A stretch of 55,481 nucleotides of DNA from Bacillus sonorensis NBRC 101234 = KCTC 13918. Its GTDB lineage: Bacteria > Bacillota > Bacilli > Bacillales > Bacillaceae. How positions within the stretch are numbered: position 1 is the first letter of the stretch; every line of letters starts with the position of its first letter. The notes beneath the pieces are model-generated. The model was not told the DNA's origin and ran no database searches. It worked only from the letters and a program-made list of their open reading frames with translations. Positions 1-9,687 of the stretch are shown here, piece by piece. The DNA is taken from NCBI RefSeq assembly GCF_001592005.1, contig NZ_BCVZ01000024.1:1-55481 (forward strand), read 5' to 3'. Made by a program: the position numbers and the translations under genes.

Positions 1-22
1 TCATTATTAAAGCGACTTTTAT

Positions 23-51
23 ATTATATCCATTACTCAATATAAAGTCAA
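23..51 (-). promoter_or_regulatory. Proximal rRNA operon promoter (P2-like)
   Basis: TTGACT (46-51) and a perfect TATAAT (23-28) are separated by 17 bp, with A/T-rich sequence upstream resembling an UP element. It reads leftward out of the window. Its position just downstream of lysS is where B. subtilis has rRNA operons, so it probably drives an rRNA operon beyond base 1 (inference). Confidence 0.8.
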
Positions 52-106
52 GAACTTTTTTTAAGTTCTTTTTTGTTTCATTGCCTGTTTAGCGGCAACG
101 AATAAT

Positions 107-135
107 AATATACCACCGTATTTACGATTGCGCAA
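107..135 (-). promoter_or_regulatory. Distal rRNA operon promoter (P1-like)
   Basis: TTGCGC (130-135) and TATATT (107-112) are separated by 17 bp and lie 84 bp upstream of the stronger promoter at 23-51. Tandem promoters about 90 bp apart are typical of Bacillus rRNA operons. The -35 element is imperfect, so this one is less certain than P2. Confidence 0.55.
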
Positions 136-167
136 TACTTTTTTAGAAAAAAATAAAAATCAATTTA

Positions 168-207
168 AATTCAGCCGGAACCGCTATAATAGCGCCTCCG
201 ACTGAAA
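168..207 (-). terminator. Terminator after lysS
   Basis: A long two-part hairpin starts six bases after the lysS stop. The outer arms are 170-179/197-206 (10 pairs with wobbles) and the inner arms 182-187/189-194 (6 pairs). A T-rich but interrupted tract follows on the minus strand. It insulates lysS from the rRNA promoters. Confidence 0.6.
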
Positions 208-212
208 GGTCT

Positions 213-1739
<1,527 letters not shown>

Positions 1740-1742
1740 TCA

Positions 1743-1782
1743 GGAAAAAAGCAGAAAAACTGCCAGTTAAAACTGGCAGTGA
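1743..1782 (-). terminator. Hairpin between dusB and lysS
   Basis: Perfect inverted repeat, arms 1759-1768 and 1771-1780 (ACTGCCAGTT / AACTGGCAGT), followed on the minus strand by TTTTT and, after a short gap, TTTTTT. It should end or attenuate folate-operon transcription before lysS. Confidence 0.75.
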
Positions 1783-1795
1783 GCAGAGGTCGGAT

Positions 1796-2797
1796 TTATC
1801 CCACTTTTGCATCCTGAAGCTCTTTTGCCTCGGCTTCAATCGTAAACGCATCTAGCAGCTGAACAAGTTCATCTCTTGTTTCACAATTGTTGATTTCGTT
1901 CCGGACCTTTGCGTTTCCTCTTATGCCTTTTAAATACCAGGCTGCATGCTTTCTCATCTCGCGAACAGCAACATGTTCTCCTTTGAGTTTGATTAAACGG
2001 TCAAGGTGAAGCTTGCAGACAGTTATCTTTTCCCGTACTTTAGGTTCATCTTTCAACTCGCCGGTTTCAAGATAATGAACCGTACGGTAAATCATCCAAG
2101 GATTCCCCAAAGCGGCGCGGCCGATCATGACGCCGTCCACTCCTGTTTCATCAAGCATGCGCTTTGCATCTTGAGGGGTTTTCACGTCTCCATTGCCGAT
2201 GACAGGTATTGAAACAGACTGCTTTACTTCTTTGATAATATCCCAGTTCGCTGTTCCTTCATACATTTGTACACGGGTCCGTCCATGGAGAGCCACCGCT
2301 TTTCCGCCTGCGCGTTCTACTGCTCTCGCATTTTCCACCGCATAGATGTGGTCTTCATCCCAGCCCATTCTCATTTTAACGGTAACAGGCTTATCAACGG
2401 AATCCACCACGGCAGAAACCATTTCGTAAATTTTATTCGGATCCAGAAGCCACTTGGCTCCCGCATCGCATTTTGTGATTTTTGGCACCGGACATCCCAT
2501 GTTTATATCAATAATATCAGCAGTTGTGTTTTGGTCAACAAATTTTGCAGCTTCGACCAGCGTCTCTTTTTCACCGCCGAAGATTTGCAGGCTGAGCGGC
2601 TTTTCGCGCTCATCGATGTACAGCATTCCCATCGTTTTTGCGTTGTTGTAAAGGATTGCCTTGTCACTGACCATTTCGGCGCATACGAGGCCCGCTCCGA
2701 ACTCTTTAACAGTCAAGCGGAAAGCGGAGTTGCACACTCCGGCCATCGGCGCCAGCACAACTCTGTTTTTCAATTCAATATCACCGATTTTAAACAT
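1796..2797 (-). CDS. dusB: tRNA-dihydrouridine synthase B
   Basis: FMN-dependent enzyme that reduces uridine to dihydrouridine in tRNA. The 333-residue protein starts with the Dus TIM-barrel pattern APMAGVCNSAFR. It carries the catalytic cysteine in NMGCPVPK near residue 100 and phosphate-binding glycines in IGNGDV and GVMIGRAALGNPW. The start has AAAGGAGG at good spacing. Called yacF in B. subtilis. It is the last gene of the folate operon before a hairpin, 16 bases after yazB, so it is probably co-transcribed with the folate genes. Confidence 0.95.
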   Translation of the reverse strand: MFKIGDIELKNRVVLAPMAGVCNSAFRLTVKEFGAGLVCAEMVSDKAILYNNAKTMGMLYIDEREKPLSLQIFGGEKETLVEAAKFVDQNTTADIIDINMGCPVPKITKCDAGAKWLLDPNKIYEMVSAVVDSVDKPVTVKMRMGWDEDHIYAVENARAVERAGGKAVALHGRTRVQMYEGTANWDIIKEVKQSVSIPVIGNGDVKTPQDAKRMLDETGVDGVMIGRAALGNPWMIYRTVHYLETGELKDEPKVREKITVCKLHLDRLIKLKGEHVAVREMRKHAAWYLKGIRGNAKVRNEINNCETRDELVQLLDAFTIEAEAKELQDAKVG

Positions 2798-2813
2798 TTT
2801 TCGTCCTCCTTTC

Positions 2814-3023
2814 TTATTCTTCTGATGGAGATAGTTCCTCCACTGTTATATTTAAAGTATTGGCTACATCCCTGAGCATGCTTTCCGACGGCATACGGTT
2901 TCCCCGTTCAACTTCGCCAAGCACAGAAACGGATATACCCAGCGCTTTTGCAAACCCTTCTTGAGTATAACCTTTCAGTTTTCTGAACGCACGAATTCGT
3001 CTACCCCAGATCTCTGCTTCCAT
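2814..3023 (-). CDS. yazB: Small Xre-type helix-turn-helix protein
   Basis: A 69-residue protein made almost entirely of one Xre/Cro helix-turn-helix domain: YTQEGFAKALGISVSVLGEVERG is the helix-turn-helix, followed by NTLNITVEEL. It begins inside the 3' end of folK (49-base overlap) and is followed by dusB, as in B. subtilis. The target and role are unknown. Its small size and position suggest a local DNA-binding regulator (inference only). Confidence 0.88.
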   Translation of the reverse strand: MEAEIWGRRIRAFRKLKGYTQEGFAKALGISVSVLGEVERGNRMPSESMLRDVANTLNITVEELSPSEE

Positions 3024-3475
3024 ATCCTTACACCTTCCCGATTTATTGCATGATCACAAGATCCCTCATAGTCCGGATAAATCTCCAGTAGCGGGACGAG
3101 TACAAACATACGTTCATGCATTCTCGGATGGGGAACTGTGAGTTGCTCTGTCTCAATATTTTCACGATTATAAAGCAAAATGTCAAGGTCTGCCGTTCTC
3201 GGCCCCCATCTGATATCGCGTGTCCGGCCGAGCTCATTTTCAATGTGCTGGGTCAAATCAAGCAATTCAAACGGAGTAAGAGACGTCTTGACCTCAGCGG
3301 CCATGTTTAAAAACGCATCCTGATCTGTGTAACCGACAGGGTCTGTTTCATAGATGGAGGAAATATCGGTAACCGCCACAGACGGATGCTGATGAAGGAG
3401 AGCGACCGCTTTTTTTAAAAATTCTTCCCGCGGACCGATATTGGAGCCAAGCGCGATATATGCCGTATGCTTCAT
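2975..3475 (-). CDS. folK: 6-hydroxymethyl-7,8-dihydropterin pyrophosphokinase
   Basis: Transfers pyrophosphate from ATP to 6-hydroxymethyl-7,8-dihydropterin, giving the substrate of dihydropteroate synthase. The 166 residues hold the HPPK pattern: ALGSNIGPRE at the N-terminus, ETDPVG, and the signature WGPRTADLDILLY near residues 91-103. Its ATG overlaps the folB stop by four bases (ATGA), which indicates translational coupling. The 3' end overlaps yazB. Confidence 0.97.
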   Translation of the reverse strand: MKHTAYIALGSNIGPREEFLKKAVALLHQHPSVAVTDISSIYETDPVGYTDQDAFLNMAAEVKTSLTPFELLDLTQHIENELGRTRDIRWGPRTADLDILLYNRENIETEQLTVPHPRMHERMFVLVPLLEIYPDYEGSCDHAINREGVRIWKQRSGVDEFVRSEN

Positions 3476-3834
3476 TTCCGCTTTCTCGTCATTTCTATGG
3501 CAACGGATTTATAATGGCCGGGAATCGGCGGATCAGGCTTTATCACTTTGACGGTGCATTCCTGAACCGTTTGAAATCGCTTGAGCACTTTAGCGGCTAT
3601 CGTTTCCGCAAGGGTTTCGACAAGGTTGACCGGCTCTCCTTCGACAACCTCTTTGCAAAGCTTATACAGCTCGGCATAGTTAATCGTCGCATCAATGTCA
3701 TCGGTTTTTCCCGCTTCACTCAAATCAAGATGCGCCGTCAAATCGACGCGGAATCGCTGACCGAGTTTGTTTTCTTCTTTGAAAACGCCATGATACCCGT
3801 AAAACTCCATCCCTTCAACATACACTTTATCGAT
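3472..3834 (-). CDS. folB: Dihydroneopterin aldolase, probable ATC start
   Basis: Cleaves 7,8-dihydroneopterin to 6-hydroxymethyl-dihydropterin and glycolaldehyde. The 120 residues show the family patterns GMEFYGYHGVF and TINYAEL and the conserved C-terminal stretch VKVIKPDPPIPGH. The start is odd: AAAGGAGG lies at 3844-3851, and the only codon at usual spacing that also gives the family N-terminus (xDKVYVEG) is ATC at 3834. An in-frame TTG at 3855 lies before that ribosome site and has none of its own. The start overlaps the end of sul by eight bases. Product certain; start codon inferred. Confidence 0.93.
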   Translation of the reverse strand: MDKVYVEGMEFYGYHGVFKEENKLGQRFRVDLTAHLDLSEAGKTDDIDATINYAELYKLCKEVVEGEPVNLVETLAETIAAKVLKRFQTVQECTVKVIKPDPPIPGHYKSVAIEMTRKRK

Positions 3835-4684
3835 GATAAGCGCCTCCTTTATCAATCATGGCATCCATCATTTTCGCCATTCTCGAGATTTGCTTGACAT
3901 CATGCACCCTGACAATATCGCATCCTTTTTGAATACCTAGACATACCGTCGCCCCCGTGCCTTCTGCCCGCTCCTCAGGCGGCAGATCCAACACACGGCC
4001 GATGAATGTTTTGCGTGAAGTCCCTAATAAAACCGGATATCCAAGATCACAGAATGCCTCAAGCTGATTCATGACTGCGAGGTTGTCCTTGTATGTTTTT
4101 GCAAATCCGATCCCGGGATCAATGATAATATGATGATCCGGCACACCGGCTGCTTTTGCGATGCTTATGCATTCCCCCAAATCAGCCATCATATCCGGTA
4201 TCAAATCTGTATAATTCCGCTCATGGCGGTTGTGCATTAAAACAATCGGCACATCATGGGAAGCTGCAACCGGCGCCATTTCCGGATCGGCCTTTGCCCC
4301 CCAGACATCATTGATAATGGAAGCCCCGGCTTTAACGGCTTCGTCGGCGACTTGCGCCTTGTATGTGTCAATAGAAATCGGCACATCGATTTCCTGAACA
4401 AGCTTTTCAATCACCGGTATAACCCTTGTGAGCTCTTCATCAGCAGAAACTTTGCCGGCGCCGGGCCTTGTTGATTCCCCGCCGATATCGAGGATATGCG
4501 CGCCGTCTTCTATCATTTGTTTCGCATGTATCACGGCGCGATCGATGCTGTTGTATTTCCCTCCGTCTGAAAATGAATCCGGAGTCACATTTAAAATTCC
4601 CATAATCAATGTTTTATCTTCATATGACAATGTGTGGTGTTTTGCTATCAACCGTTTTGAACGGGCCAATGTTTGCGGCGCCAT
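3827..4684 (-). CDS. sul: Dihydropteroate synthase
   Basis: Joins p-aminobenzoate to hydroxymethyl-dihydropterin pyrophosphate to make dihydropteroate; this is the sulfonamide target (also called folP). The 285-residue TIM barrel has MGILNVTPDSFSDGG near residue 30, DIGGESTRPGA, the NDVWG loop, and the C-terminal RVHDV motif. ATG 4684 has AAAGGG 8 bases upstream and gives the B. subtilis length; a GTG three codons earlier is less well placed. It sits between pabC and folB, so substrate-making and substrate-using genes are adjacent. Confidence 0.97.
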   Translation of the reverse strand: MAPQTLARSKRLIAKHHTLSYEDKTLIMGILNVTPDSFSDGGKYNSIDRAVIHAKQMIEDGAHILDIGGESTRPGAGKVSADEELTRVIPVIEKLVQEIDVPISIDTYKAQVADEAVKAGASIINDVWGAKADPEMAPVAASHDVPIVLMHNRHERNYTDLIPDMMADLGECISIAKAAGVPDHHIIIDPGIGFAKTYKDNLAVMNQLEAFCDLGYPVLLGTSRKTFIGRVLDLPPEERAEGTGATVCLGIQKGCDIVRVHDVKQISRMAKMMDAMIDKGGAYHR

Positions 4685-4701
4685 ATCCTTCACCCTTTAG
4701 A

Positions 4702-5559
4702 TCAATAATAGTCTTTGTTGCGTTGTCTATCGTTAGTGTATACCTCTTGCAGACTTTTTGTCAGGCTTCCATCCTTTCCCGGAAACAGGGCATTGCCGAT
4801 TTTCCGGAAAGGGACGATTTCCTGAACGGAATTGGTCATCCAGGCTTCATCCGCACGAAGCAGATGTTCCAAAGGGTATTCCCCCTGCCTGACTTCAACA
4901 CCCATTTTGGGAAAACGTTCTATGATATAACGCCTTGTGACCCCGTCTAAAATTCCAGTCTTGAGTGAAGGTGTATACACACATCCGTCCTTCGTCCAAA
5001 AAACGTTGGAAATGATTCCTTCAGCTACAGCTCCGCCGTCCGTAAGAAAAATCCCTTCTTTCTGCGGATCATTTCCCACTTCTCTTTTTCCGTACAAATT
5101 ATTTAAAAAATGATGTGATTTCAGGCGAAGCGGACCCTCAGGCGTGTTTCGCCTGACTTCTAATACGACCCCTTCTTTTTCAGCCGGTATTGAAGAAGGA
5201 TCGAAAGCATTCATGGTCACCATGACGCCGGGCTGTTTGTAAGAGTCGGCAGAAAGCCCAGATGCAGAGGGGCCTGCAGATATATTAAGACGAACACGAG
5301 CATGTCCGTTTGGCGGCTGATTCAGCTTCAAAAGCTCGTCAAGCACTTCCAGAATATCATCCTTCGTCAGCGAAATGTCGATTTTCAGCTCGCTGACCGC
5401 CCTCTCCAGCCTTTCCATATGCCATTCAAAGAGGAAAGGTTTCCCCTCATAAAGGCGGAATGTTTCAAAAACGCCGATTCCGTATAGAAAACCGTGGTCA
5501 AAAGGAGAAAGTCTCGCTTCCCCCTCCTCCAAGTATTGACCGTTCAGGTATATGATCAT
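4702..5559 (-). CDS. pabC: 4-amino-4-deoxychorismate lyase
   Basis: PLP enzyme of fold type IV that releases pyruvate from aminodeoxychorismate to yield p-aminobenzoate. In its 285 residues, [20 protein letters not shown] near residue 20 is the family pattern. The PLP lysine is expected in the [10 protein letters not shown] segment near residue 145, and ISNVFW and GILDGVTR follow. Its ATG overlaps the pabA stop (ATGA), so translation is probably coupled. 17 bases separate it from sul. Confidence 0.96.
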   Translation of the reverse strand: MIIYLNGQYLEEGEARLSPFDHGFLYGIGVFETFRLYEGKPFLFEWHMERLERAVSELKIDISLTKDDILEVLDELLKLNQPPNGHARVRLNISAGPSASGLSADSYKQPGVMVTMNAFDPSSIPAEKEGVVLEVRRNTPEGPLRLKSHHFLNNLYGKREVGNDPQKEGIFLTDGGAVAEGIISNVFWTKDGCVYTPSLKTGILDGVTRRYIIERFPKMGVEVRQGEYPLEHLLRADEAWMTNSVQEIVPFRKIGNALFPGKDGSLTKSLQEVYTNDRQRNKDYY

Positions 5560-6140
5560 GCGTTCACTTTCTTTCGGTAAGTCTCAATAAAATTCTTTAG
5601 CATTTCTTTTCCAAAGGAGGTCATGATGGACTCTGGATGGAACTGAACGCCTTCAATCGGCAACTCTTTATGCCTGATGGCCATAATCTCGCCTTCTTTT
5701 GTCCAGGCGGATGTGATGAAGCAGTCAGGCAGCGTTTCCGGCTTTACAATCAGCGAATGGTATCTGGTCGCGGTCAGTGGATTTTCAAGATCCTTAAATA
5801 CGGTCAACCCGTCATGGGAAATCTCAGATGTCTTTCCGTGCATTAAGCGCTCCGCCCTCACTACCTCACCGCCGAACACCTGGGCGATCGACTGGTGTCC
5901 GAGACAAACTCCGAAAATCGGTATCTTTCCGGCAAACGACCGGATGGCTTCAAGGCTGATTCCCGCTTCATCCGGGCTGCACGGCCCCGGCGAAATCATC
6001 AAAAAGTCAGGGGACATCTCTTCTATTTCCGCAATCGTGATCTCATCATTCCGCTTTACCATCAACTCTTCACCAAGCTCACCTAAATACTGAACCAAAT
6101 TGTAAGTAAACGAATCATAGTTATCGATCATTAAAATCAT
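5556..6140 (-). CDS. pabA: Aminodeoxychorismate/anthranilate synthase glutaminase subunit
   Basis: Class I glutamine amidotransferase of 194 residues that feeds ammonia to PabB and, in B. subtilis, also to anthranilate synthase TrpE (where it is named TrpG). Seen: [19 protein letters not shown] at the start, nucleophile cysteine in GVCLGHQ near residue 80, and the histidine-glutamate pair in QFHPESI near residue 170. Its ATG overlaps the pabB stop. The ribosome site lies inside a set of GAG/AAG triplets matching a TRAP site, so translation is expected to fall when tryptophan is plentiful. Confidence 0.97.
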   Translation of the reverse strand: MILMIDNYDSFTYNLVQYLGELGEELMVKRNDEITIAEIEEMSPDFLMISPGPCSPDEAGISLEAIRSFAGKIPIFGVCLGHQSIAQVFGGEVVRAERLMHGKTSEISHDGLTVFKDLENPLTATRYHSLIVKPETLPDCFITSAWTKEGEIMAIRHKELPIEGVQFHPESIMTSFGKEMLKNFIETYRKKVNA

Positions 6141-7567
6141 ATCTCAGCTCTCCTCTGCTCTTTTTTCTCTTCTTCGCTCAACTGCAGCGCCTTTTTCATC
6201 GCAGCGGCCTTCTTACACGATTCTTTGTATTCATGCTTAGGATTGGAATCAATGACGATGCCCGCTCCTGATTGCATGAATGCATGGCCTGCTTTGGCAT
6301 AGATCGTTCGGATGACAATATTAAAATGCATATCCTGATTATATCCGAACCACCCTATAGAACCAGTATAAAGCCCGCGCCTCGTCGGCTCAAGCTCCTC
6401 GATAATTTCCATCGTTCTCACCTTTGGCGCCCCGGTGATCGTCCCTCCCGGAAATACGGCATGGATCACATCCACGGCGTCGCACTCTTCTTTTATTTCT
6501 CCGCACACATTTGAAACAATGTGCATGACGTGAGAGTATTTTTCAATCACCATGAATTCATTGACGCTTACAGTGCCATATTTCGAGACCCTTCCAAGGT
6601 CATTTCGCTCCAGATCAACAAGCATGACATGCTCCGCACGTTCTTTCTCATTCATGATCAGCTCGTTTGCAAGCGATTGATCCTCTGCTTCGTCTGTTCC
6701 CCGGGATCTTGTCCCGGCGATCGGCCTCGTTTCAAGGAGGTTTCCTTTTTTCTTGATCAGCAGTTCCGGTGATCCGCAAATCACTTGAAAATCGGGCGTT
6801 TCCAAATAAGCCATGTAAGGCGACGGATTGACCTTCCTTAACATTTTATAGACGTCAAAAGGCGGTGCCGACAGCCGCTCCGACTGCCGCAGAGAAAGGT
6901 TAACCTGAAACACATCGCCGCTTGCAATATATTGTTTGATTTTTTCCACCGCTTGGGTAAAGCCGGCTTCAGTAAAAGAAGAAGCGAATGATGCACCTTT
7001 ATTTTCAGCGGCTTTTTCACGCTTTGCGGCTCCGCTCTCTTCCGATGTCCACATCGTTTCAAGCATATCAAGCATCTCTTCCGCTTTTGAGGGCTCATTT
7101 TCCTCGGTATGGGTAATCACCCACAGCTTCTCTTCCGCATGATCATAAACAGCCAAATCATCGAACACGAGAAAGAATAAATCAGGCGTTTGCAGATCAT
7201 CGATAGACAGGAGCTTAAACTTTTCAATATAGCGGGCATAGTCATAGCTTAAAAAACCGACAGCCCCTCCCTGAAAATCGGGAAAATCTGCAACCGTCTC
7301 CGTTTTTAGCGTTTGAAACCACTTTGTAAACTGCAAAAACGGATCTCCCTCTTTGAAAATGATGTCCCCTTTATATTGGATCGTCGTGATTCCATCCTTT
7401 CCTTTCGCTATGGCCACAGGATCAAGTCCGGCGATGCTGTATTCGCCGCCTCTGGCGCTTTCCAGCAAAACATGGTGCTCTTTGCCTTTTGAAAGAAATT
7501 CATACCGTTTTACAAATCGTTCCTTAGAGAAAGGAAATGTTCTAGCTACAGGCCTTCGTTGTCTCAT
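6137..7567 (-). CDS. pabB: Aminodeoxychorismate synthase component I
   Basis: Converts chorismate plus ammonia from PabA to 4-amino-4-deoxychorismate. The 476-residue chorismate-binding protein has an N-terminal anthranilate-synthase-like region ([17 protein letters not shown]) and the catalytic core: [42 protein letters not shown], and GGTITGAPK with the [10 protein letters not shown] segment. ATG 7567 has GAGGA 8 bases upstream and gives an N-terminus like B. subtilis PabB; the longer reading frame starts before the ribosome site. First gene of the folate operon. Confidence 0.96.
   Translation of the reverse strand: MRQRRPVARTFPFSKERFVKRYEFLSKGKEHHVLLESARGGEYSIAGLDPVAIAKGKDGITTIQYKGDIIFKEGDPFLQFTKWFQTLKTETVADFPDFQGGAVGFLSYDYARYIEKFKLLSIDDLQTPDLFFLVFDDLAVYDHAEEKLWVITHTEENEPSKAEEMLDMLETMWTSEESGAAKREKAAENKGASFASSFTEAGFTQAVEKIKQYIASGDVFQVNLSLRQSERLSAPPFDVYKMLRKVNPSPYMAYLETPDFQVICGSPELLIKKKGNLLETRPIAGTRSRGTDEAEDQSLANELIMNEKERAEHVMLVDLERNDLGRVSKYGTVSVNEFMVIEKYSHVMHIVSNVCGEIKEECDAVDVIHAVFPGGTITGAPKVRTMEIIEELEPTRRGLYTGSIGWFGYNQDMHFNIVIRTIYAKAGHAFMQSGAGIVIDSNPKHEYKESCKKAAAMKKALQLSEEEKKEQRRAEI
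6143..6179 (-). promoter_or_regulatory. TRAP RNA-binding site over the pabA ribosome site
   Basis: Read on the minus strand, seven triplets (six GAG, one AAG) begin at 6179, 6174, 6169, 6160, 6155, 6150 and 6145. Five of the six gaps are exactly two bases and one is six. TRAP, the tryptophan-activated RNA-binding protein, recognises such repeats and represses trpG (pabA) in B. subtilis. The repeats cover the end of pabB and the pabA Shine-Dalgarno region. Confidence 0.85.
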
Positions 7568-7601
7568 CTCATCATTCCTCTGCCGTTTTTCTACTGTCCT
7601 T

Positions 7602-7630
7602 ATTGTAATGCAAATCTTTTTTCTTGGAAA
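7602..7630 (-). promoter_or_regulatory. Candidate promoter for the folate operon
   Basis: TACAAT (7602-7607) with TTTCCA (7625-7630) and 17 bp between. The -10 is good and the -35 weak. It lies downstream of two hairpins that close off cysK, which fits an operon start here. Confidence 0.4.
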
Positions 7631-7652
7631 AGAGAAATTATTTTCCAATCGC

Positions 7653-7680
7653 AAAAAGCCCGTGAGTTTTACTCAGAGGG
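7653..7680 (-). terminator. Second hairpin between cysK and pabB
   Basis: Imperfect hairpin, arms TGAGT 7663-7667 and ACTCA 7671-7675 extended by CCC/GGG, then TTTTT on the minus strand (complement of 7653-7657). It could be a back-up terminator for cysK. Confidence 0.4.
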
Positions 7681-7697
7681 GCGCAGTTGGGTCAACT

Positions 7698-7728
7698 AAA
7701 AAAGGGCCGTCGGCATTGCCGATAGCCC
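7698..7728 (-). terminator. Terminator after cysK
   Basis: GC-rich hairpin (7704-7707 with 7725-7728, 7710-7714 with 7718-7722, small internal loop) followed by TTTTTT on the minus strand. It begins 15 bases after the cysK stop. Confidence 0.8.
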
Positions 7729-7742
7729 CGTCCGTTTCGATC

Positions 7743-8669
7743 TTATTCAAATTGATAAAGAGGTGTGCTCAAATATCTCTCTCCGTTACTAGGAAGAACA
7801 GCAAGTACTTTTTTGCCTTTTCCAAGCTTTTTAGCAACCTGGATTGCGGCAAAGATGGCCGCGCCTGAAGAAATTCCCCCGAGAACCCCTTCTTCTTTCG
7901 CCGCTTTGCGCGCGAATTCAAAGGCTTCTTCATTTTTTACCGTAATGATGTCATCATAAACATCGGTATTTAAGATTTTAGGGACGAAGCCTGCTCCGAT
8001 TCCCTGTATTTTATGCGGACCCGGTTTTCCTCCGGAGAGAACCGGGGAATCCGTCGGTTCAACCGCGTAGATTTTAATTGATGGGTATTTTTCTTTCAGC
8101 ACTTCTCCTGCGCCTGTAATCGTACCGCCTGTTCCGATACCGGCGATGAATGCATCAAGTCCGTCATCACCGAACTGTTCAACGATTTCCCGCCCTGTCG
8201 TACGGCGGTGAACTTCGGCATTCGCAGGATTGTTGAATTGCTGAGGCATGAAATAGCCATGCTCTTCCGCAAGCTCTTCCGCTTTTTTAATAGCGCCTTT
8301 CATGCCTTCTGCACCAGGCGTTAATACCAGCTCAGCACCGTAGGCGCGCAGAAGGTTGCGGCGTTCTGAGCTCATCGTGTCAGGCATGACAAGAATCGCC
8401 TTAATACCTTTGGCCGCAGCGACCATGGCAAGGCCGATTCCTGTGTTTCCGCTTGTCGGCTCAATGAGGGTATCGCCCTCTTTCAAAAGGCCTTTCTCTT
8501 CGGCGTCTTCGATCATTGCAAGCGCAATCCGGTCTTTTACGCTGCTTCCAGGATTCATATACTCAAGTTTTACATATACATCAGCACTGTCTTCGTCGAC
8601 TAAACGATTTAATTTTACGATAGGTGTGTTTCCGATTAAGTCATAAACAGAGTTTGCAACGCGAACCAT
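7743..8669 (-). CDS. cysK: Cysteine synthase (O-acetylserine sulfhydrylase)
   Basis: PLP enzyme making cysteine from O-acetylserine and sulfide. The 308 residues follow the CysK pattern: [10 protein letters not shown], the PLP lysine in [11 protein letters not shown] near residue 45, the [11 protein letters not shown] loop, the GTGGTITG phosphate loop near residue 180, and GISSGAA. The ribosome site is GAGGTG. It has its own promoter directly upstream, overlapping the yacD stop, and a terminator downstream, so it can be monocistronic. CymR control is known for cysK in B. subtilis; I could not define a box here with confidence. Confidence 0.97.
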   Translation of the reverse strand: MVRVANSVYDLIGNTPIVKLNRLVDEDSADVYVKLEYMNPGSSVKDRIALAMIEDAEEKGLLKEGDTLIEPTSGNTGIGLAMVAAAKGIKAILVMPDTMSSERRNLLRAYGAELVLTPGAEGMKGAIKKAEELAEEHGYFMPQQFNNPANAEVHRRTTGREIVEQFGDDGLDAFIAGIGTGGTITGAGEVLKEKYPSIKIYAVEPTDSPVLSGGKPGPHKIQGIGAGFVPKILNTDVYDDIITVKNEEAFEFARKAAKEEGVLGGISSGAAIFAAIQVAKKLGKGKKVLAVLPSNGERYLSTPLYQFE

Positions 8670-8712
8670 GTGAACACCTCAATTTCCGAGTAATTGTATT
8701 GGGATTATATTT

Positions 8713-8741
8713 AATTTATCAATATCAAAATATTTTGTCAA
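8713..8741 (-). promoter_or_regulatory. cysK promoter
   Basis: Perfect TTGACA (8736-8741) and TAAATT (8713-8718) with 17 bp between. The -35 overlaps the yacD stop codon (8738-8740). The surrounding sequence is very A/T-rich, as expected near a CymR-regulated promoter. Confidence 0.6.
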
Positions 8742-9637
8742 TCTTTATTTTTCGCGTCATAGAACCAAGACACGTCCGCATCTTTCCACAATGTTTTGAC
8801 TGATGCCTTGTCACCTAATTGATCCATTGCAATCTGCCTTCTGATTTGGCTCTTCACTTGATTATAAGTAAAAGCCCGTCCGTCAAGCTTTTCTTTCCGC
8901 TGGAGGATCGCATATCCCCCGCTGACTTTAAGCGGTTCTGCCGTCCATTGATTGTCCTTTAGCTGTTTAGCCGCTTCTATGTATGCCGAAGGGACGTTAT
9001 CCCGCTGATCATTGACAAATCCTAGGTCTCCGCCATAAGGTGCCGTATACCGGTCTGTTGAATGTTCTGCTGCGGCTGCTTCAAAGCTTGATCCGCCTTT
9101 TAATTCTTGTAAAACCCGCTCGGCTTCGCTTTTATCTTTTACAACGATATGCTTCAGCCGATATGAATCATCAAATTTATATAAGGTCTTGTTTTGTTGA
9201 TAAAACGACTTTAATTCTTTTTCAGAAATCACGATATCTTTTGTAAGCAGCTCTTCAAGCAGAATATTATGCCGGATTTGCTCCCTCCACTCTTTTTCGG
9301 TTGTGCTTTCATCCTCATAAAAAGAATTATAAACGGCTTTGACCAGGATAAACTCCCTGTCAATGTCGGCTTCAGAAACGCTGATTTTGTTTTTTTCGGC
9401 TAGCTGGTCAACGACCCGGTCATTAATCATATCCTCCAGCGTCGATTTGCCGTACCTCTCTTCCATTTTACTCAGCCATTCTTCTCTTGTGATTTCGTTT
9501 TTGCCGATGTTGGCTATTACTTCGCGATCAGATGAAGAAGAAGCGACTTGCGACTTCGTGAGGACATACGCGATCACGATGCAATTGACGAAAACTGCGA
9601 TTAACACAATCGGAACCAGCATTTTTGACTTCAACAT
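8738..9637 (-). CDS. yacD: Membrane-anchored parvulin-type peptidyl-prolyl isomerase
   Basis: PrsA/SurA-like protein of 299 residues. One hydrophobic segment (about 6-28) should anchor it in the membrane with the rest outside. No convincing lipobox follows it, unlike PrsA. A SurA-like N-terminal helical part precedes a rotamase domain at about 150-245 with YRLKHIVVKDKSEAE, FEAAAAEHS and YGGDLGFV. It probably assists folding of exported proteins; the substrates are unknown. It lies between hslO and cysK, as in B. subtilis. Confidence 0.88.
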   Translation of the reverse strand: MLKSKMLVPIVLIAVFVNCIVIAYVLTKSQVASSSSDREVIANIGKNEITREEWLSKMEERYGKSTLEDMINDRVVDQLAEKNKISVSEADIDREFILVKAVYNSFYEDESTTEKEWREQIRHNILLEELLTKDIVISEKELKSFYQQNKTLYKFDDSYRLKHIVVKDKSEAERVLQELKGGSSFEAAAAEHSTDRYTAPYGGDLGFVNDQRDNVPSAYIEAAKQLKDNQWTAEPLKVSGGYAILQRKEKLDGRAFTYNQVKSQIRRQIAMDQLGDKASVKTLWKDADVSWFYDAKNKD

Positions 9638-9660
9638 AAATTCTCCCCTTTCCCCATTGT

Positions 9661-9686
9661 AAAAGACCCGCTAATAGATAGCGGGC
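9661..9686 (-). terminator. Hairpin between hslO and yacD
   Basis: CCCGCTA (9667-9673) pairs with TAGCGGG (9679-9685), then TTTT on the minus strand. The short T tract suggests partial termination or an mRNA end rather than a strong stop. Confidence 0.45.
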
Positions 9687-9687
9687 A

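Noticed and set aside
51..78. Hairpin with T run on the plus strand near the left edge, resembling a terminator
   Set aside because: It coincides with the A/T-rich upstream element and -35 of the rRNA P2 promoter on the minus strand, and there is no plus-strand gene that would need it.
2267..2875. 202-codon plus-strand open frame opposite dusB
   Set aside because: It is a mirror frame of a well-supported gene, with no ribosome site and no family pattern. The same applies to other long antisense frames, such as those opposite folB, trmN6, glmU and ispE.
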